64,000 nucleotides of DNA from Euborellia annulipes (lineage: Eukaryota; Arthropoda; Insecta; Dermaptera; Anisolabididae), in contig JAKCPI010002812.1 in NCBI GenBank assembly GCA_023213315.1, positions 62,001 to 126,000 of the forward strand, in the 5' to 3' direction. The notes beneath the pieces are model-generated. The model was not told where the DNA came from, did no database searches, and saw only the letters and a program-made list of their open reading frames with translations. The first letter of the stretch is position 1. Each line of letters begins with the position of its first letter. The position numbers and the translations under genes were made by a program. Shown here in pieces: positions 1 to 11,585 of this stretch.

Positions 1-1005
1 GCGACAAAATTTATTTCAATTTAATTTACTACTAATAAATTGAAATAAATTGAGACGGGGTCTAAATGGCCTTCGATGCCGAAAAAGACCTTAAGGTGCG
101 CGTCTCGGGGTGCTAATTTTGGGAGTTTCCAGCGGCCACAATTTTGAAGCTATCGACCTCAATTTTTTTTTTTTTTAATTAAATATCTACAACTTATAGA
201 ATGCCTTTTTTTTGATTTTCGAAAAAATTAATTTTTTTTTAGATTAATCGCATTAGAAAAGATATTTTTAAAAAATCCGCTCTATAACTTATAGATAATT
301 AAATTAGTAATCATTGTGTTAAAAAATAATTAATTTTCTATCCTTAATTAATTAGCTGGAGACTTTAAAATGAAATGAAATAAATCCTTTGTATCCCTAT
401 GGGAAAAACTAACGCCATCTCTTGCCGTCTCGAGTAACTCGGTAGTCCATCGTGTTCTAACGCCTTTTCAAGACGCGTATCTTAAGCAAATTTTTAAAAA
501 ATCCTTAGAACTGAAGTATATTGTGTTTTGAAGTTAGTCTCTAGTAAAATTTAAAAAAATTTTAAACCTGACAACGGATTAGAGCAACAGCTGCCAAGAT
601 CATTGTAATAAAGTAATGCCAAGTGGTAGGTCTCTGTAGTCATTGATATACATATATGATGAAGAATTACTATAACCCCTAAATGGCTTCAGCAGCCGAA
701 AAGGAAAAAAGATTATAATCCGCCAATGCACTGACTGACCACACAAGTGATCTATCAATTTCTCGGGAACTCGGATCTACTAAGAAAATTGTTTACATCT
801 CAAAATTTAATCTAGTTGCCATTATTAACACGTGTGGCGCCACCAATCGATGGCGCCTTGTAGTTATGCAAATTCTTTTCAAAGCTGTTAAAATATATGC
901 CTATTTATAAGGGATGTTTGAATTTTTACTTACTCTTACCTATATATGTTTTATATAGAAAAAAAAGTATTGTTATATAAATGTAATTAATTGCATCAAT
1001 CGGTT
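1..1005. other. A+T-rich region without a recognisable gene
   Basis: No credible coding sequence is seen. Two short stretches (about 62-91 and 681-703) resemble the SINE core AATGGCCTNAGNTGCCGAAAAG found in every SINE of the window. They have neither tRNA head nor poly(A) tail, so they are either very old SINE remnants or another family sharing that core. A short inverted motif TGGCGCCA lies near 834-856. Confidence 0.5.
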
Positions 1006-1291
1006 TTTACTTTCTCTCTATCTATATATGTAATATATATATAGAGAGAAAGTATTGGATTTGTCAAAAATTTGATCTTCACGTTTTGAGGTCCCCTGAA
1101 TCCAAAAAAGTGGTTTTCGCGACATGGTCTGTCTGTGTGTCTGCCTCTGAACAAAATATCTCAAGAACGAAAAGAACTAGGAGGTTGAAATTTTATATTT
1201 AAGTTAGGCATCCATCGAACTCGTGTAAATAAGCTTTTAAACAAAAATGACCAAAGAGTACTACTACTTTACTGATGTAGCCTACTTTTTC

Positions 1292-1326
<35 letters not shown>

Positions 1327-1500
1327 TTTTCTCAAAATTCGCTCCAACCATTTTGATCATAAATCAATTATTTTTTAGATGCTCTTTAAAATGAATATTC
1401 TCATTTTGATCACAGAACACAACTTTCTATTACCTTCGGTAATCGAAAGTTGTGTTCTGTGATTTCAAGGGCAAATTGAGAATAGACCTATACATTTTAA
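1006..1500 (-). repeat. Family A dispersed repeat, rearranged copy
   Basis: Reads in reverse relative to the reference copy at 5691-6378. It begins with the terminal palindrome (ACTTTCTC...GAGAAAGT, 1010-1050), then the GGTCCCCTGAATCC block, the TGTCTGTGTG segment, the CTCAAGAACGAAAAGA block and the body. At about 1416-1464 sits a shortened hairpin (arms CACAGAACACAACTTTC). After it the sequence continues as a fragment of the body in the opposite orientation, so the copy is a head-to-head fusion around the hairpin. Confidence 0.7.
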
Positions 1501-2488
1501 ACAATCTACCCTCTCAGAGAAAGATTGTTAAAATCAACAAAACTGTTGATGCGTTCAATTGAGTGAAACGGAATTTTTGTTCAATGAATAAATTTTTAGA
1601 TTTGTATGAGATAATAAAAAACTTTTTCATGTTAAATAGATTTTCTGCTAATTAATAAAAAAAAATAAAAAAAAAATGACAATTTAGTTTCAAATGAGGA
1701 AATAAATTTTAATTTGATAACATTAATCCAGGAGAACTTTTACGTAAAGTTTGTTAATAGCCTAATCAGACAGGCTCATTTGGTTCTATGAGTTTTCTTG
1801 GGAGTTGTTTCAGTAAAAGGATTATTTGTTTCCTTCAAGAAGCCACCTGGGATATTCATTCGGTTAAAAGAGATTTTTATTATTGAAAAGTAATAAAAAA
1901 AAAAGAAGTTAGAAATTGTTAGTTAAAAATATAAGTATTAAGTAATAGAAAAAGAAGGGATAATGGTCTAATCATAATTAATTAGGAGCCATGGGCAAAG
2001 TATTTGAGCACACCTACTGCATTTAAATATTTGATGGGTTCGTACAAAACTACCACATTAATATAAATAACTTTAAAAATATTAGGGTCTTTCCAATATC
2101 AAAAAGGATTGGGAACAGAATTTCAATTCGAAAATTGTGATGTATTTAAGTCAATAAATGATTCAGGATTAATTTTGCGTTTGAAAGCCGATTAATCGAT
2201 CAGTTACTACAGCACTCCATGGAGGAGACTCAATTTTTTTTCTTTTTTACCAGGCCTACTTTAAAATTTTATTTTTTATATTCATCCCAACTTCTAGCTT
2301 ACACAAATCCTCTATTCAAATTCTTAAATAATAGATTTCCAAAGAAATTAGTAGGCTACTAAATTTCCTGATTATATAATAATTCCGAGATGATCGAGCT
2401 GGAGCTCGGTGGTTTTTTTGTTTTATAAAGTACTCGAATTTGCCTAGAGACGATATTAATTTCATATGGCTACCGGAAATAGTCTATG
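1501..2488. other. No feature recognised
   Basis: Low-complexity A+T-rich DNA with many stops in all frames. No repeat family defined elsewhere in the window could be matched here by eye. Confidence 0.4.
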
Positions 2489-3060
2489 TATTTAAAATTT
2501 CAAAGAAATCATTAAAACGAATTTCAAGAAAATTGGAAAAAACTAAAAAAGTACATCAGCAAGGTACTAGTACTCGAGGTTTCCCAAAGACAAGATCGAA
2601 CGGAATTTGTTTTGTATACCGGAAATAGTAAATATTTAAAATTTCAAAGAAATCGTTAGAGAGAATTCGGAGAAAATTGAAAAAAAAAAAGTATTAATAC
2701 ATCAGTAAAGTACTAGTACTCGAGGTTTCCCAAAGAGAAATCAAATGTAGTTTGTTTGCTTTACCGCAAATAAGAAATATTTAAAATTTGAAAAAAATCT
2801 TTAAAGACAATTTCGAGAAAAGTGGAATAAACTTATAAAGTACATAAGTAAAGTACTAGTACTCGATTTTCCCAAAGACAAGACCTAGCGTAATTTCAAA
2901 TTCGTACTGAAAATAGTATATATGAATATTTAAAATATGAAAAAAATCATTAGAGCCGTTTTTGAGAACTGATGTGCTTACAAACAAATGCTCGTTAAAT
3001 AGAATAAGATAACTTGAGCTAATATAATATAGGCTAGATATTTTCAAAAAGAAAGTCAAA
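2489..3060 (+). repeat. Tandem array of ~145-bp units
   Basis: Four successive units start with TATTTAAAATTTCAAAGAAA or a close variant at about 2489, 2633, 2778 and 2937, giving periods of roughly 144-159 bp. Each complete unit runs through a GAAAAAGTACATCAGTAAAG-like stretch, then AGTACTAGTACTCGA, then TTTCCCAAAGACAAGA. The first part of the unit is recognisably a piece of the family A body, so the array looks like tandem amplification of a family A fragment. Units differ at several positions, so the array is not recent. The 62-aa and 67-aa open frames across it are by-products of the repeats. Confidence 0.75.
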
Positions 3061-4395
3061 TTGTTTTTTTTTTTTTTAATAATTTTAAATTTGTAAATTT
3101 CTGATTTTTATTTAAAGTTTTAAGTTATGTAATCCTAATCATTTTAAGAAGATTTATAACAATTGTAAAGTCTTCTTTTGCCTCTATAAATACAAATATA
3201 TCCCAATGGATATTTGTTTGCCGAATGTTTTAAAGGGGAGGGTTTTATAAGAGAGCCACTTGAGTTGGTTATTAGATGGATAGATTACAAATCGATGTAA
3301 TTGGGTAAAATTTCTTTTTTTTATTTATTTATTTGTTCATTTACAAATGCTCCGAAACCTGGTGATAGGCTACAAATTTGTTGCAAATTTTTTCTCCCAA
3401 ACCCTTATATTACTAGTAGGATATTTAATTAATGTCTCATAGATAGGCAACAGGGTAAAAAAAAAGGTTTTTTTTTATAAAAGACAATTTTTAACTCTGT
3501 AATTGAATCCCAATTAATAAAAGAAAGATGTATTTATGTTTTTCTTTTTTCACACTGAATTAGTAATAATTTATTAAAAATATGATTTTAGTTTATTTTT
3601 AATTATTAATTTTATATAAATATCATTTCCCTTCGTAAATTATACCATTTCACAATCGAGGCGTTATTAAACGTATGAACTAAAAATATCTATTGGAAAC
3701 TGTCTAAAATAAACATACAAACACGCATGCATCTAAAGAGATAGGCCAATCTCTATTAAAGTAGAAATGTTGGTTCCAATTTTTTGATAGCCAGTCAAAA
3801 ATATATATTACAAGAAAAAGTATAAAGTGACACTTTTTAGATCGTGTTAAATAAATTGCAGTCAATCCTAAAGAAACACCTTGTTAAATTAGAATTGGAG
3901 GGGGAAATTTTATAGAGACAGTGACTGAATGATTAAGTGCGTTAAACTTTTGTCTTGAAATAAATTTATGCTGGCTTTTAATTACAGAATGATTAATGTT
4001 GTACATTTATTCAAATTATGTCACTTTCTCTAAAACATGAAAGCAATAAATTTATTTAACAGAATGGGAAGCGTCCTTCCTGGAAATCGATCAATAAGAG
4101 CGCTCTACCGGCATATGCGTGAACTAGTAAAGTTCCTAAAATGGGCGTAAAAGGCGTTACCATACAGCCCTTTAAAAATAAGCGGAAATATTAAATTATA
4201 CATCCCAAATGAACAGAGAAGTGTAAATGAACTATCAATATTTTCCCAATTGTTTTTATTTTTTTTTTATAAATAAATTAATTCGATACGTAAATGAAAG
4301 TATACCTTCTATTCTAAAGGATATAAATAGATATATAAGGCCGCAGACTTCTCCCCCTATCAATTTATTTATGAAAATATTTTTTCCCTTAAGGC
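3061..4395. other. No gene recognised
   Basis: A+T-rich sequence with poly(T) runs and no convincing open frame, SINE, palindrome or family A block. Confidence 0.4.
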
Positions 4396-4827
4396 AAGGG
4401 ACAGGAGGTGGCAGCCAGGAAAGAGGGTCTCTAAAACAATTAAACTTCCAAAGATTCGCAACGTTTCGGTCCAAATTTATTTGACCACCATCAGGCAATC
4501 AGGAGTTGTCTATATAAATGTTTATAAATATATTTATTCATATGTTGTTTTAGACTTGTTAATAACTTACTAAAATTATAATGTTGCTATTAGGCAATCA
4601 TAAAGCTTAGAGATGTAGAAGTAATCATTCATTCATCATTCAGATTATAATTTTAAAAGTTATTAACAAGTCTAAAACAACATATGAGTAAATATATTTA
4701 TAAACATTTACATATGACAACTCGTGTTTGCCTGATGGTGGTCAAATAAATTTGGACCGAAACGTTGTGAATCTTTGGGAGTTTCATTGTTTTGGAGACC
4801 CTCCTTCCTGGCTGCCACCTCCTGCCA
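4396..4827. mobile_element. Long palindromic Penelope-like element with hammerhead-like ends
   Basis: Two arms of about 180 bp (about 4400-4582 and 4645-4827) are reverse complements of each other around a 60-bp centre. Each arm contains GGACCGAAACGTTG or its complement next to CCTGATGGTGG. On the + strand at 4732-4763 this gives CTGATGG, one base, a GGTC/GACC stem, then GAAAC, the layout of the short hammerhead-type motifs reported from terminal repeats of Penelope-like retroelements. There is no reverse transcriptase frame, so the element is non-autonomous or a decayed terminal pair. The outer tips read GGAGGTGGCAGCC and GGCTGCCACCTCC. Overlapping short frames on both strands are artefacts of the palindrome. 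Confidence 0.7.
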
Positions 4828-5690
4828 TTGTTGTCAGATACCAATCACAGCCACTTCCACACACGAGAAATAAGTTATGGATTTATTATCCCTCTATCGT
4901 TTGTCTGCGCCCCAATAAGTTTCCAGGTTACTATACTAAACAAGGCCTAGAACTATGTCTCAAATGTAAATATTCCTAATAATTTACAAAATTTTTATAA
5001 AATTCCCAGAATGTAGTTAGATACAATTAACAATTTGTAAATTAGATATTTGTATCAATAGTTCCGAAAGAAAATATTTCGATATCGCGATATGCGATAG
5101 ATTGATTAGAGAAAACTATTTTAGAAATAAAAGCTTATAAATTGAACAATAATAACTGAATATTTTGAAACATAATAAAAATCGAAATCGAAATTATTTA
5201 TTTAATACCATTGCATGATCTACCGATGATTATAATCATTTTGGTCGAGTAATTTTTTATTCAAAAACGAAACTATTGAGAGGAATCCGATATTACATAA
5301 ATCATCAGATATGCAATTATACCAAAGGAAATCAAATTGCAAATATCAATTTTTTTAAAGTGGATATCTTTGATAAAATAGACTTCAAACGATACTTATT
5401 ATATGTTAATGACGATATATGTGATCCAGACTCATTTATTTGTCAATTATTTATTAATTTATAGAAAAAATTTACTTTAAATTTAATTTAACTTTAATGT
5501 AATTTTGTGGTCTTCGTACATTAGTCTTCTAATTTTGATCATTTTCATCTATAATGTCTCTATATAAATAAAAATTAATCAAAAACGTTGAAATAAGTAT
5601 ATAGTATCGTGACCGTTTTTCATTTGAAGTAGGATCTTATCACAAAAATCACACCGCTTTAATAACACCGCTGTTAAAAAAACAAAGACA
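4828..5690. other. No gene recognised
   Basis: A+T-rich DNA. A 62-codon frame at 5276-5464 has no start context, composition or motif that separates it from chance. Confidence 0.4.
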
Positions 5691-6378
5691 AAAATCTGGT
5701 GTGACTGGCGCACAGCACACAACTTTCTCTTACCTTCGGTAATCGAAAGTTGTGTACTGTGCTTGTCACACCAGATTTTTTGTGTCTACATATATTTAGT
5801 TCCCGACAGTACGGAATATATGAATTCAGATGTAAAATTTATAAGTATGGGAAAATATTTATATTTTGTTACCATGGCAACCATTTCTCCTATCTTCCCT
5901 ATGAAATACAGGAGTAAAGTGGTCTTCAGAAGATTTCAATTGCAAAATGAGAATATACATTTGAAAGAGCATCTGAAAAATAATTGATTTTTTGAATTTT
6001 AAAAAAAATCGTTGGAGCAAATTTTGAGAAAATCGAAAAAAACTGAAAAAGTGCATCAGTAAAGTACTAGTAATCTTTGGCCGATTTTGATTAAAAGCTT
6101 ATTTTTCCGGTCCCGGGGGTGTTTAACTTAAATATAAAATTTCAGCCTCATAGCTCAATTCCTTCATCCTTAAAATTGAACACACACACACCCACCCACC
6201 CACCCACACACCCACCCACCCACCCACAGACAGACCATGTCGCGAAAACCACTTTTTTGGATTCAGGGGACCTCAAAACGTGAAGATCCATCAAAATCTC
6301 GACATCGAATTTTTGACATGAAACCAATACTTTCTCTCTCTATATATATTACATATATACATAGGTAAGAGAAAGTAA
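5691..6378 (+). repeat. Family A dispersed repeat, near-complete reference copy
   Basis: Order on the + strand: hairpin (5693-5776), then GACATATATTTAGTTCCCGAC, a TGTTACCATGGCAACCAT block (about 5868), the body with AAAATCGTTGGAGCAAATTT and CATCAGTAAAGTACTAGT, a GCTCAATTCCTTCAT block, a C/A simple repeat (6180-6235), CCATGTCGCGAAAACCAC, TTTTTGGATTCAGGGGACC, CATCAAAATCTCGACATCGA, and the terminal palindrome ACTTTCTC...GGTAAGAGAAAGT (about 6328-6376). There is no coding capacity. The family is non-autonomous and I do not recognise it. Other copies in the window are described by comparison with this one. Confidence 0.85.
5693..5776. repeat. Family A terminal hairpin (~84 bp, near-perfect palindrome)
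   Basis: Left arm AATCTGGTGTGAC...GCACAGCACACAACTTTC pairs with right arm GAAAGTTGTGTACTGTGC...GTCACACCAGATT around CTTACCTTCGGTAA. The same hairpin recurs alone or attached to family A at 8918, 9874, 12113, 13532, 18474, 29772, 31126, 32586, 33518 and 42929, and as halves at 25720, 51988 and 61958. Its central ACTTTCTCTTACC is the same word as in the terminal palindrome at the far end of family A. Confidence 0.85.
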
Positions 6379-8214
6379 AAATTTTATATTTAATTAATAA
6401 TTACATCTCTGTATTGAGGTCATTAGCGGTTCTAGGGGGGTGAAGGAGTTGAGCCCATTGGCTACTTTGGATTAAAATAAATTAATTATTTATTTTTTTT
6501 ATCTGAAATTCTTACTGGGATCCCCGTTTAATTACCCGAGGTGCTTAACAAGTCACTCCATAAAAAATGAAACATTTGAATTTAACATATATATCCCTAA
6601 CCCCCCTGAAATAAGACTAAAAAAAATTAATCTTTATAATTTATCATTTCCTAAAATTCGTACTATTGAAACTAACCAATTGATAGGTTCCTTTTATCCA
6701 ACGTCTTCTATGCTAAGGAGGATATCCTAGTTTGAGGAGGAACTCGCTCAGCACCGGCGTGCAGCCTACTCCTTTCGAAGAATGCATCACTAAGAGGAAG
6801 CTTAGGGACGGTCACAGCAACTCCTTCTCCTAATAGAGTTGCCTGGGAGCTAGTCACAATCAAGATTGGACTGGTCCAGTTTAAAAATTGTTTATAAGTT
6901 TAGGGCCATCTATACGCTTGTCCTGGAACTATGTTAGTTCCAGTAAGTGGGGAAAAAAAAACTTTATTTTCTTATATACCCCAATACACCCTCCTGCGCC
7001 ACTATAATATCTATTGTATATCCCCTTCTAAAATCACCATAAAATGAAGTACAGTACATAACTATATAAAAGAAGTTGAGTTTAGGAGAGAAATTTAGAG
7101 AGAATCAAAATCAATAGGCTTCTTTTTATGAATGAATATGTAAAAAAAAATTCTAATTGCTAAATTATTTTGGACGTTATCACGAACATTTTATTTATAA
7201 GCATAGATATAGAATGGAATAGAAACGAATTTATTTTTATCAGAATTTTTTAAACCCTACTTTCATTTAGGATTGAAAGTATTACCGGTCTTAAGGGCGT
7301 TACTGAGACAAAAGCTTGAAAAGAATAAAAAAAAACTAACAGCAAACACCTTTTATATCAAAGGACAAAAGAAAACGTTCTGCTAAGAAACAGTGAAGGA
7401 AAAAATCAAAAGCGTGTGCAACTGACTTGTATACACAAAAGCTTTTAAAGAGTTGTTATAATAATAGAATAAAATAGCAATAACAGAAAGAGTACTTCAA
7501 TATTGTTTTAATATATTATATTGTTTTAATTATAAATATATCATTAAAACAATATAATTTTTAACTAAACGAGAAAATGAGAGAAACGATTTTTTTTTAA
7601 TGAATATTTATCGGTAGCGGTAGGCATAAATTTGTGAGAGAGTTGGTATAAAAAGATAAGATGCAAAAATTTTTAAGATCACCTCTCATTTGATCTTTAA
7701 GCTAAGCTATTCAATTCATTTCAAATGGTTTTAACTATCTACACTATTTATCTTTCTTTTATTAAAATCATTATCTTTTAACATGACATGAATACCTAAA
7801 GACACAATACCAGCAAAATGTTGATATAGATATTACAATAATAATCGATCTCTATCCACACACATGTTTATTCATTATGGGCACAAAGAACAAAACAAAT
7901 TCGGGAATAGTCTTTAACTAAAAAGTTCTCTTTGTAGCACTAAGCGTAAATTTCAAATTAATACCATAAATAAATTAAATAATTATAATTCCAATTAATT
8001 CCCCTATTTGATATTCATAACTTTAATAATTGAATGGAATAATTAAGAGAAGCTTAACTCAATGACTATTTGTGATTTATATAATAATTATCTAAATCGA
8101 TTCCCTATCGTCTAATCTTAATGTTTAATTAATAACATATTATTAGATTATCTTCATTTGAATAATATGAGATGAAATATTGAAATGGGTAGGATTTATT
8201 TAACCCAATATTGA
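6379..8214. other. No gene recognised; possible hAT-like debris
   Basis: The first part (about 6425-6480) contains a G-run and GCCCATTGGCTAC, reminiscent of hAT-like element ends in this window, but no partner end was found. A small palindrome around TATTGTTTTAAT lies at about 7500-7555. The rest is plain A+T-rich DNA. Confidence 0.4.
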
Positions 8215-8414
8215 GCCCTCGGGCTTGGCGTAGTTGGTAGCGCCCTGCCTTGTATACAAAGGGTCGAGGGTTCGGGTCCCAGGCAGTCCGATGATTTTAT
8301 TTAAGCCAAATGGCTTAAATAAGAATGCCTGGAACCCCAATTGATATATTATTCATAATAACGGTTATCATCATATCGGTTAATGAATATTTAAAAATTT
8401 CTAAAAAAAAAAAA
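8215..8414 (+). mobile_element. tRNA-derived SINE, subfamily 1
   Basis: The pol III promoter boxes are visible: box A TGGCGTAGTTGG (8226-8237) and box B GGGTTCGGGTCCC (8268-8280). The SINE-specific CAGTCCGATGATTTTATTTA, GGCTTAAATAAGAATGCCTG and ACGGTTATC follow. The 3' half has diverged from the usual core, but the copy still ends in an A-run. No target-site duplication was found, so this is an older copy. Its head (CCCTGCCTTGTATACAAAGG) differs from that of most copies and is shared with 24539-24796. Confidence 0.85.
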
Positions 8415-8917
8415 GACTTATGTTTCTAGTTTCACTCCTTAGCCTTATATCGAACTTTTGAGTTTTTGCTAGTTAACTATGACCAGGGGCATATGATTAG
8501 CTAAACTAGAACTGATTAGACTCCATTAACTTATCCGAGGGATAGCTAGTTAATTCAAACTGAAGCAACTGGGCCTAAGTCTGTGTTTATAAAAAAAGAA
8601 TAGGTTATAATTTTATATTTTTATTAAAATTAATAGGTTTATGTCTAGTTTCTGAGACAGATAGGACTACGTTTGAATCGGATATTAATATTCAAGAGAA
8701 TCGATCGTCCTAGTTATTAGCCATCGTGGTATTTGATAATTATTTAGTGAATAGGCTATATTGTTGCTGGTGGGGCAAGTGATAACCTCCTGGTAGTCGA
8801 GACAAAGACCACGGTGGTCGAAAGAATGGTGAATTCCGAGAAGAATGAAAAATTCCGAGAGACTGGATATTCCAGGCGCGACTTCCGGATGTAGGTTATC
8901 ATTTGATCCACCAGGAA
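8415..8917. other. No gene recognised
   Basis: Moderately complex DNA with short overlapping frames on the minus strand at 8685-8947. They run into the adjacent hairpin repeat and are not credible genes. Confidence 0.35.
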
Positions 8918-8977
8918 AAATCTGGTGTGATGTCGCACAACACACAAATTTCTCTTATGTGATTGTCACACCAGATT
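8918..8977. repeat. Solo family A hairpin, shortened
   Basis: The AATCTGGTGTGA...GTCACACCAGATT arms are intact, but the centre is reduced to TTTCTCTTATGTGA. It is followed by a short TTTGTGTCAACATATTTTAGTT tail that matches the start of the family A body and then stops. Confidence 0.7.
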
Positions 8978-9104
8978 TTTTGTGTCAACATATTTTAGTT
9001 AACGACATTATTCAAAACGATATCTCGAAAATAAACTATTTTATTATTTCCTGCTCCTGTACTTGTCTAATTTCAAACATCAATAGCAACTTCTTTCCAA
9101 ATAA

Positions 9105-9350
9105 TAATGTTACTAGACGCGGACCGCGCCCGCCTTCGGCCCCCTGACCCAAGAAATCGTAACTTTAAAAATTAATAACTCAAAAAGTTATAAGAATTTC
9201 GGGATGAAAATAATTCTCCTGTAATCCCTAGAAGGTTCTCTTTAAGTATATAAAATTTCGTTTCAAAATTCCAACGGGAAGTTGGTGAAACGTGACAGAC
9301 AGACGGACATTAGCGAATTATATAAATAGTAATTACCTACCCTATATGAA
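9105..9350 (+). repeat. Dispersed repeat F with GC-rich head
   Basis: A GC-rich head (ACTAGACGCGGACCGCG, CGCCTTCGGC) is followed by AAGAAATCGTAACTTTA, TTAATAACTCAAAAAG, TTTCGGGATGAAAATAA, CGGGAAGTTG and CAGACGGACATTAGCGAATT. A second copy at 43130-43630 carries the same blocks in order and is interrupted by a SINE. No coding capacity or termini could be defined. Confidence 0.6.
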
Positions 9351-9401
9351 ACACATGGGAAATTTCTAATCCCTTAGAATTCTAACTTATTGTGTTCGCA
9401 A

Positions 9402-9573
9402 AAATTAAAAACACTAGGTTATAAGTTGAAATGATTTATTAAAAATTAACATTTTTATTAATACTTTGATACTCTTGTGTCATCTTCAGAAGTGACTTTA
9501 TAGATGAGTGTCTGTGTTGAAAATATTAATTTTTAATAAATCATACTAAACTTATAACCTAGTGTTTTTAATT
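9402..9573. mobile_element. Palindromic Penelope-like miniature element
   Basis: Outer arms TTAAAAACACTAGGTTATAA and TTATAACCTAGTGTTTTTAA are reverse complements. Inside lie TGTGTCATCTTCAGAAGTG and degenerate CGAAA-type positions. The outer arms resemble those of the much better preserved element at 26900-27199, so this is an older relative. Confidence 0.6.
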
Positions 9574-9729
9574 TCTTATAAATTATTCAAAAAATTAAGC
9601 TCAAAGTGGATGGGAGGGACGAATTTTTTAAAGATTTCATGTATTCATTTTCAATTTTAATATGTATTATAATGTTCCATAATATATGCCTATCTTTTCT
9701 TTCTTTTATATATATAATTCTTCTGTACG

Positions 9730-10513
9730 TGTGTATGTGACTGAACTCCTCCTAAACGACTGAACCAATTATGATGAAATTTTCTGTGTATGTTTGTGAG
9801 AGTCCCGGACAGGTTTTGTTTCCAAATAACAATAAGTTAATGAATAATTAACCATTAAAATAAGAAAAAAAAAAAATCTGGTGTGACTGTCGCACACACA
9901 CAACTTTCTCTTCCTTCGGTAATCGAAAGTTGTGTTCTGTGCTTGTCCACCAGATTTTTGTGTCGACATATATTTAGTTTCCGCCAATATATTAGAATTT
10001 AAGATGTCAAATTTATAAACATGGAAACTATTTATATTTTGTTACTATGGCAACCATTTCTCCTATCTTTTCTATGAAATACAAGAGTAAAGTGTGCTTC
10101 AAACAATTTTGAGGGCAAAACGAGAATATACATTTGAAAGAGCATCTAAAAAATAATTGATTTTTGAATTTTAATCAAAATCGTTAGAGCGAATTTTAAG
10201 AAAATCGAAAAAAACTGAAAAAGTACATCAGTAAAGTACTTGTACTCTTTGGCCGATTTTAATTAAAAGCTATTTTGTCGGTCCCGGGGGTGTTTAACTT
10301 AAATATAAAATTTCAGCCTCATAACTCAATTCCTTCATGCTTAAAATTGAACACACACACACACACACAGACCATGTCGCGAAAACCACTTTTTGGATTC
10401 AGGGGACCTCAAAACGTGAAGATCCATCAAAATCTCGACATCGAATTTTTGACATGAATCCAATACTTTCTCTCTATATATATATTACATATATACATAG
10501 GTAAGAGAAAGTA
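9730..10513 (+). repeat. Family A copy with an extra upstream block
   Basis: The core copy runs from the hairpin (9874-9960) to the terminal palindrome ending GGTAAGAGAAAGT near 10513, with all body blocks in order, including a CA simple repeat (10350-10371). Upstream, 9730-9868 contains GAACTCCTCCTAAACGACTG followed by AACCAATTATGATGAAATTT, a motif that recurs in many invertebrate repeats, and GAGAGTCCCGGACAGG, which also occurs in repeat D. The short protein frames here are repeat translations. Confidence 0.75.
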
Positions 10514-10519
10514 ATAAAA

Positions 10520-10830
10520 ATTAGAAGAAAGAGTTGCCATGGTAACAAAATATAAATATTTACCCATGTTTACGATTTTTTATTTATTTACATTTTGAAT
10601 TGTAATAAAATATCGGGGTTAATTTTTTGTCTGTGTTCCGGGAGAGTCCCGGAAAGGATATGATTCCAAAAAATCTTAAGTTCATAAATAATTAACCGTT
10701 AAAATAATATCTATATATAAAAATGAAAAGGGAAAATGTTTGTATGTATCGGTATGTATATAAGTAGGCGAGCAAGGGGGTCAGGGGGCCTGGCTAGACA
10801 AAGCCCCGCCGAGGGGTCCTCTATATTATA
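10520..10830 (-). repeat. Dispersed repeat D, minus-strand copy
   Basis: Reverse complement of 33975-34280 over nearly its full length. Shared blocks include GCCATGGTAACAAAATATAA, GGGAGAGTCCCGGAAAGGAT, TTAACCGTTAAAATAAT, AATGAAAAGGGAAAATG and GGCGAGCAAGGGGGTC. It ends in a GC-rich part (GGCCTGGCTAGACAAAGC) whose hairpin is less complete than in the other copy. Confidence 0.7.
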
Positions 10831-11339
10831 TAAAACATAAAATTTGTATTTAGATCGAAGTATTCTTATCAAACTTTTATTGTTGTTGTAACTTTTATTT
10901 TGCTACATATTTATTACGTATATTTGAAATGACATTTTTAGTGTCTTTAAGAAGCTGCTAACAATCTTAAAAGCACTTAAAGAAGAATTATCATTAACCC
11001 TCAAGTGGTTTTGAAGTAACATTTACCTTCATTCTTGAAAAGAACATTTCCAGCCCTTTTCGTCAGAGATCAAGTTTCTATTATTTTATCTCGAAACATA
11101 GCAGTGAGTTATTTTACTGAGCCTTTAATATCCGTAAATTTGTTGTTGTTCTTTTGATTAATGAACATCAAGAGTGAGGCAAATATGATAGTCAATTCCA
11201 ATATGACGTCAATTTTTGACGAGAAAAAAAAATTCATTCATTTATTTCCTAAATCAATCAGCTAGTAAATTAACTAATCTTAATATATAAGAGAATTTTG
11301 TTTTCCATAGCTTTTTTAATATAATTAATAATTTAAAGG
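10831..11339. other. No feature recognised
   Basis: A+T-rich sequence with no convincing frame or repeat block. Confidence 0.4.
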
Positions 11340-11585
11340 CTTTACTGATGTACTTGTTTTAGTTTATTCCACTTTTCTCGAAGTGCGCTTTAAAGATTTC
11401 TCTCAAATTTTAAATAGCCTATTTCTTATTTCCTGTATACAAAACAGATTGCGCTAATTCTCGCCTTTGGGAAATTTCTAGTAGGGCCTACTAGTACTTT
11501 ACAGATGTACATTTTTAATATTTTTCCACTTTTCTCAAAAGCTCCTTTAAAGATTTTCATATTTTATTAAATGCCTACTAGTCTC
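11340..11585 (-). repeat. Two degenerate ~145-bp units related to the 2489-3060 array
   Basis: Reverse-strand units contain GCCTACTAGTACTTTACAGATG, TTCCACTTTTCTCGAAGTGC and TTTGGGAAATTTCTAG, the complements of blocks in the 2489-3060 tandem units. This shows the unit is dispersed as well as tandem. Confidence 0.55.

Noticed and set aside
2489..3060. Possible CRISPR-like array of spaced repeats
   Set aside because: The whole ~145-bp unit is repeated, with no short repeat/unique spacer alternation, and the context is a eukaryotic genome.
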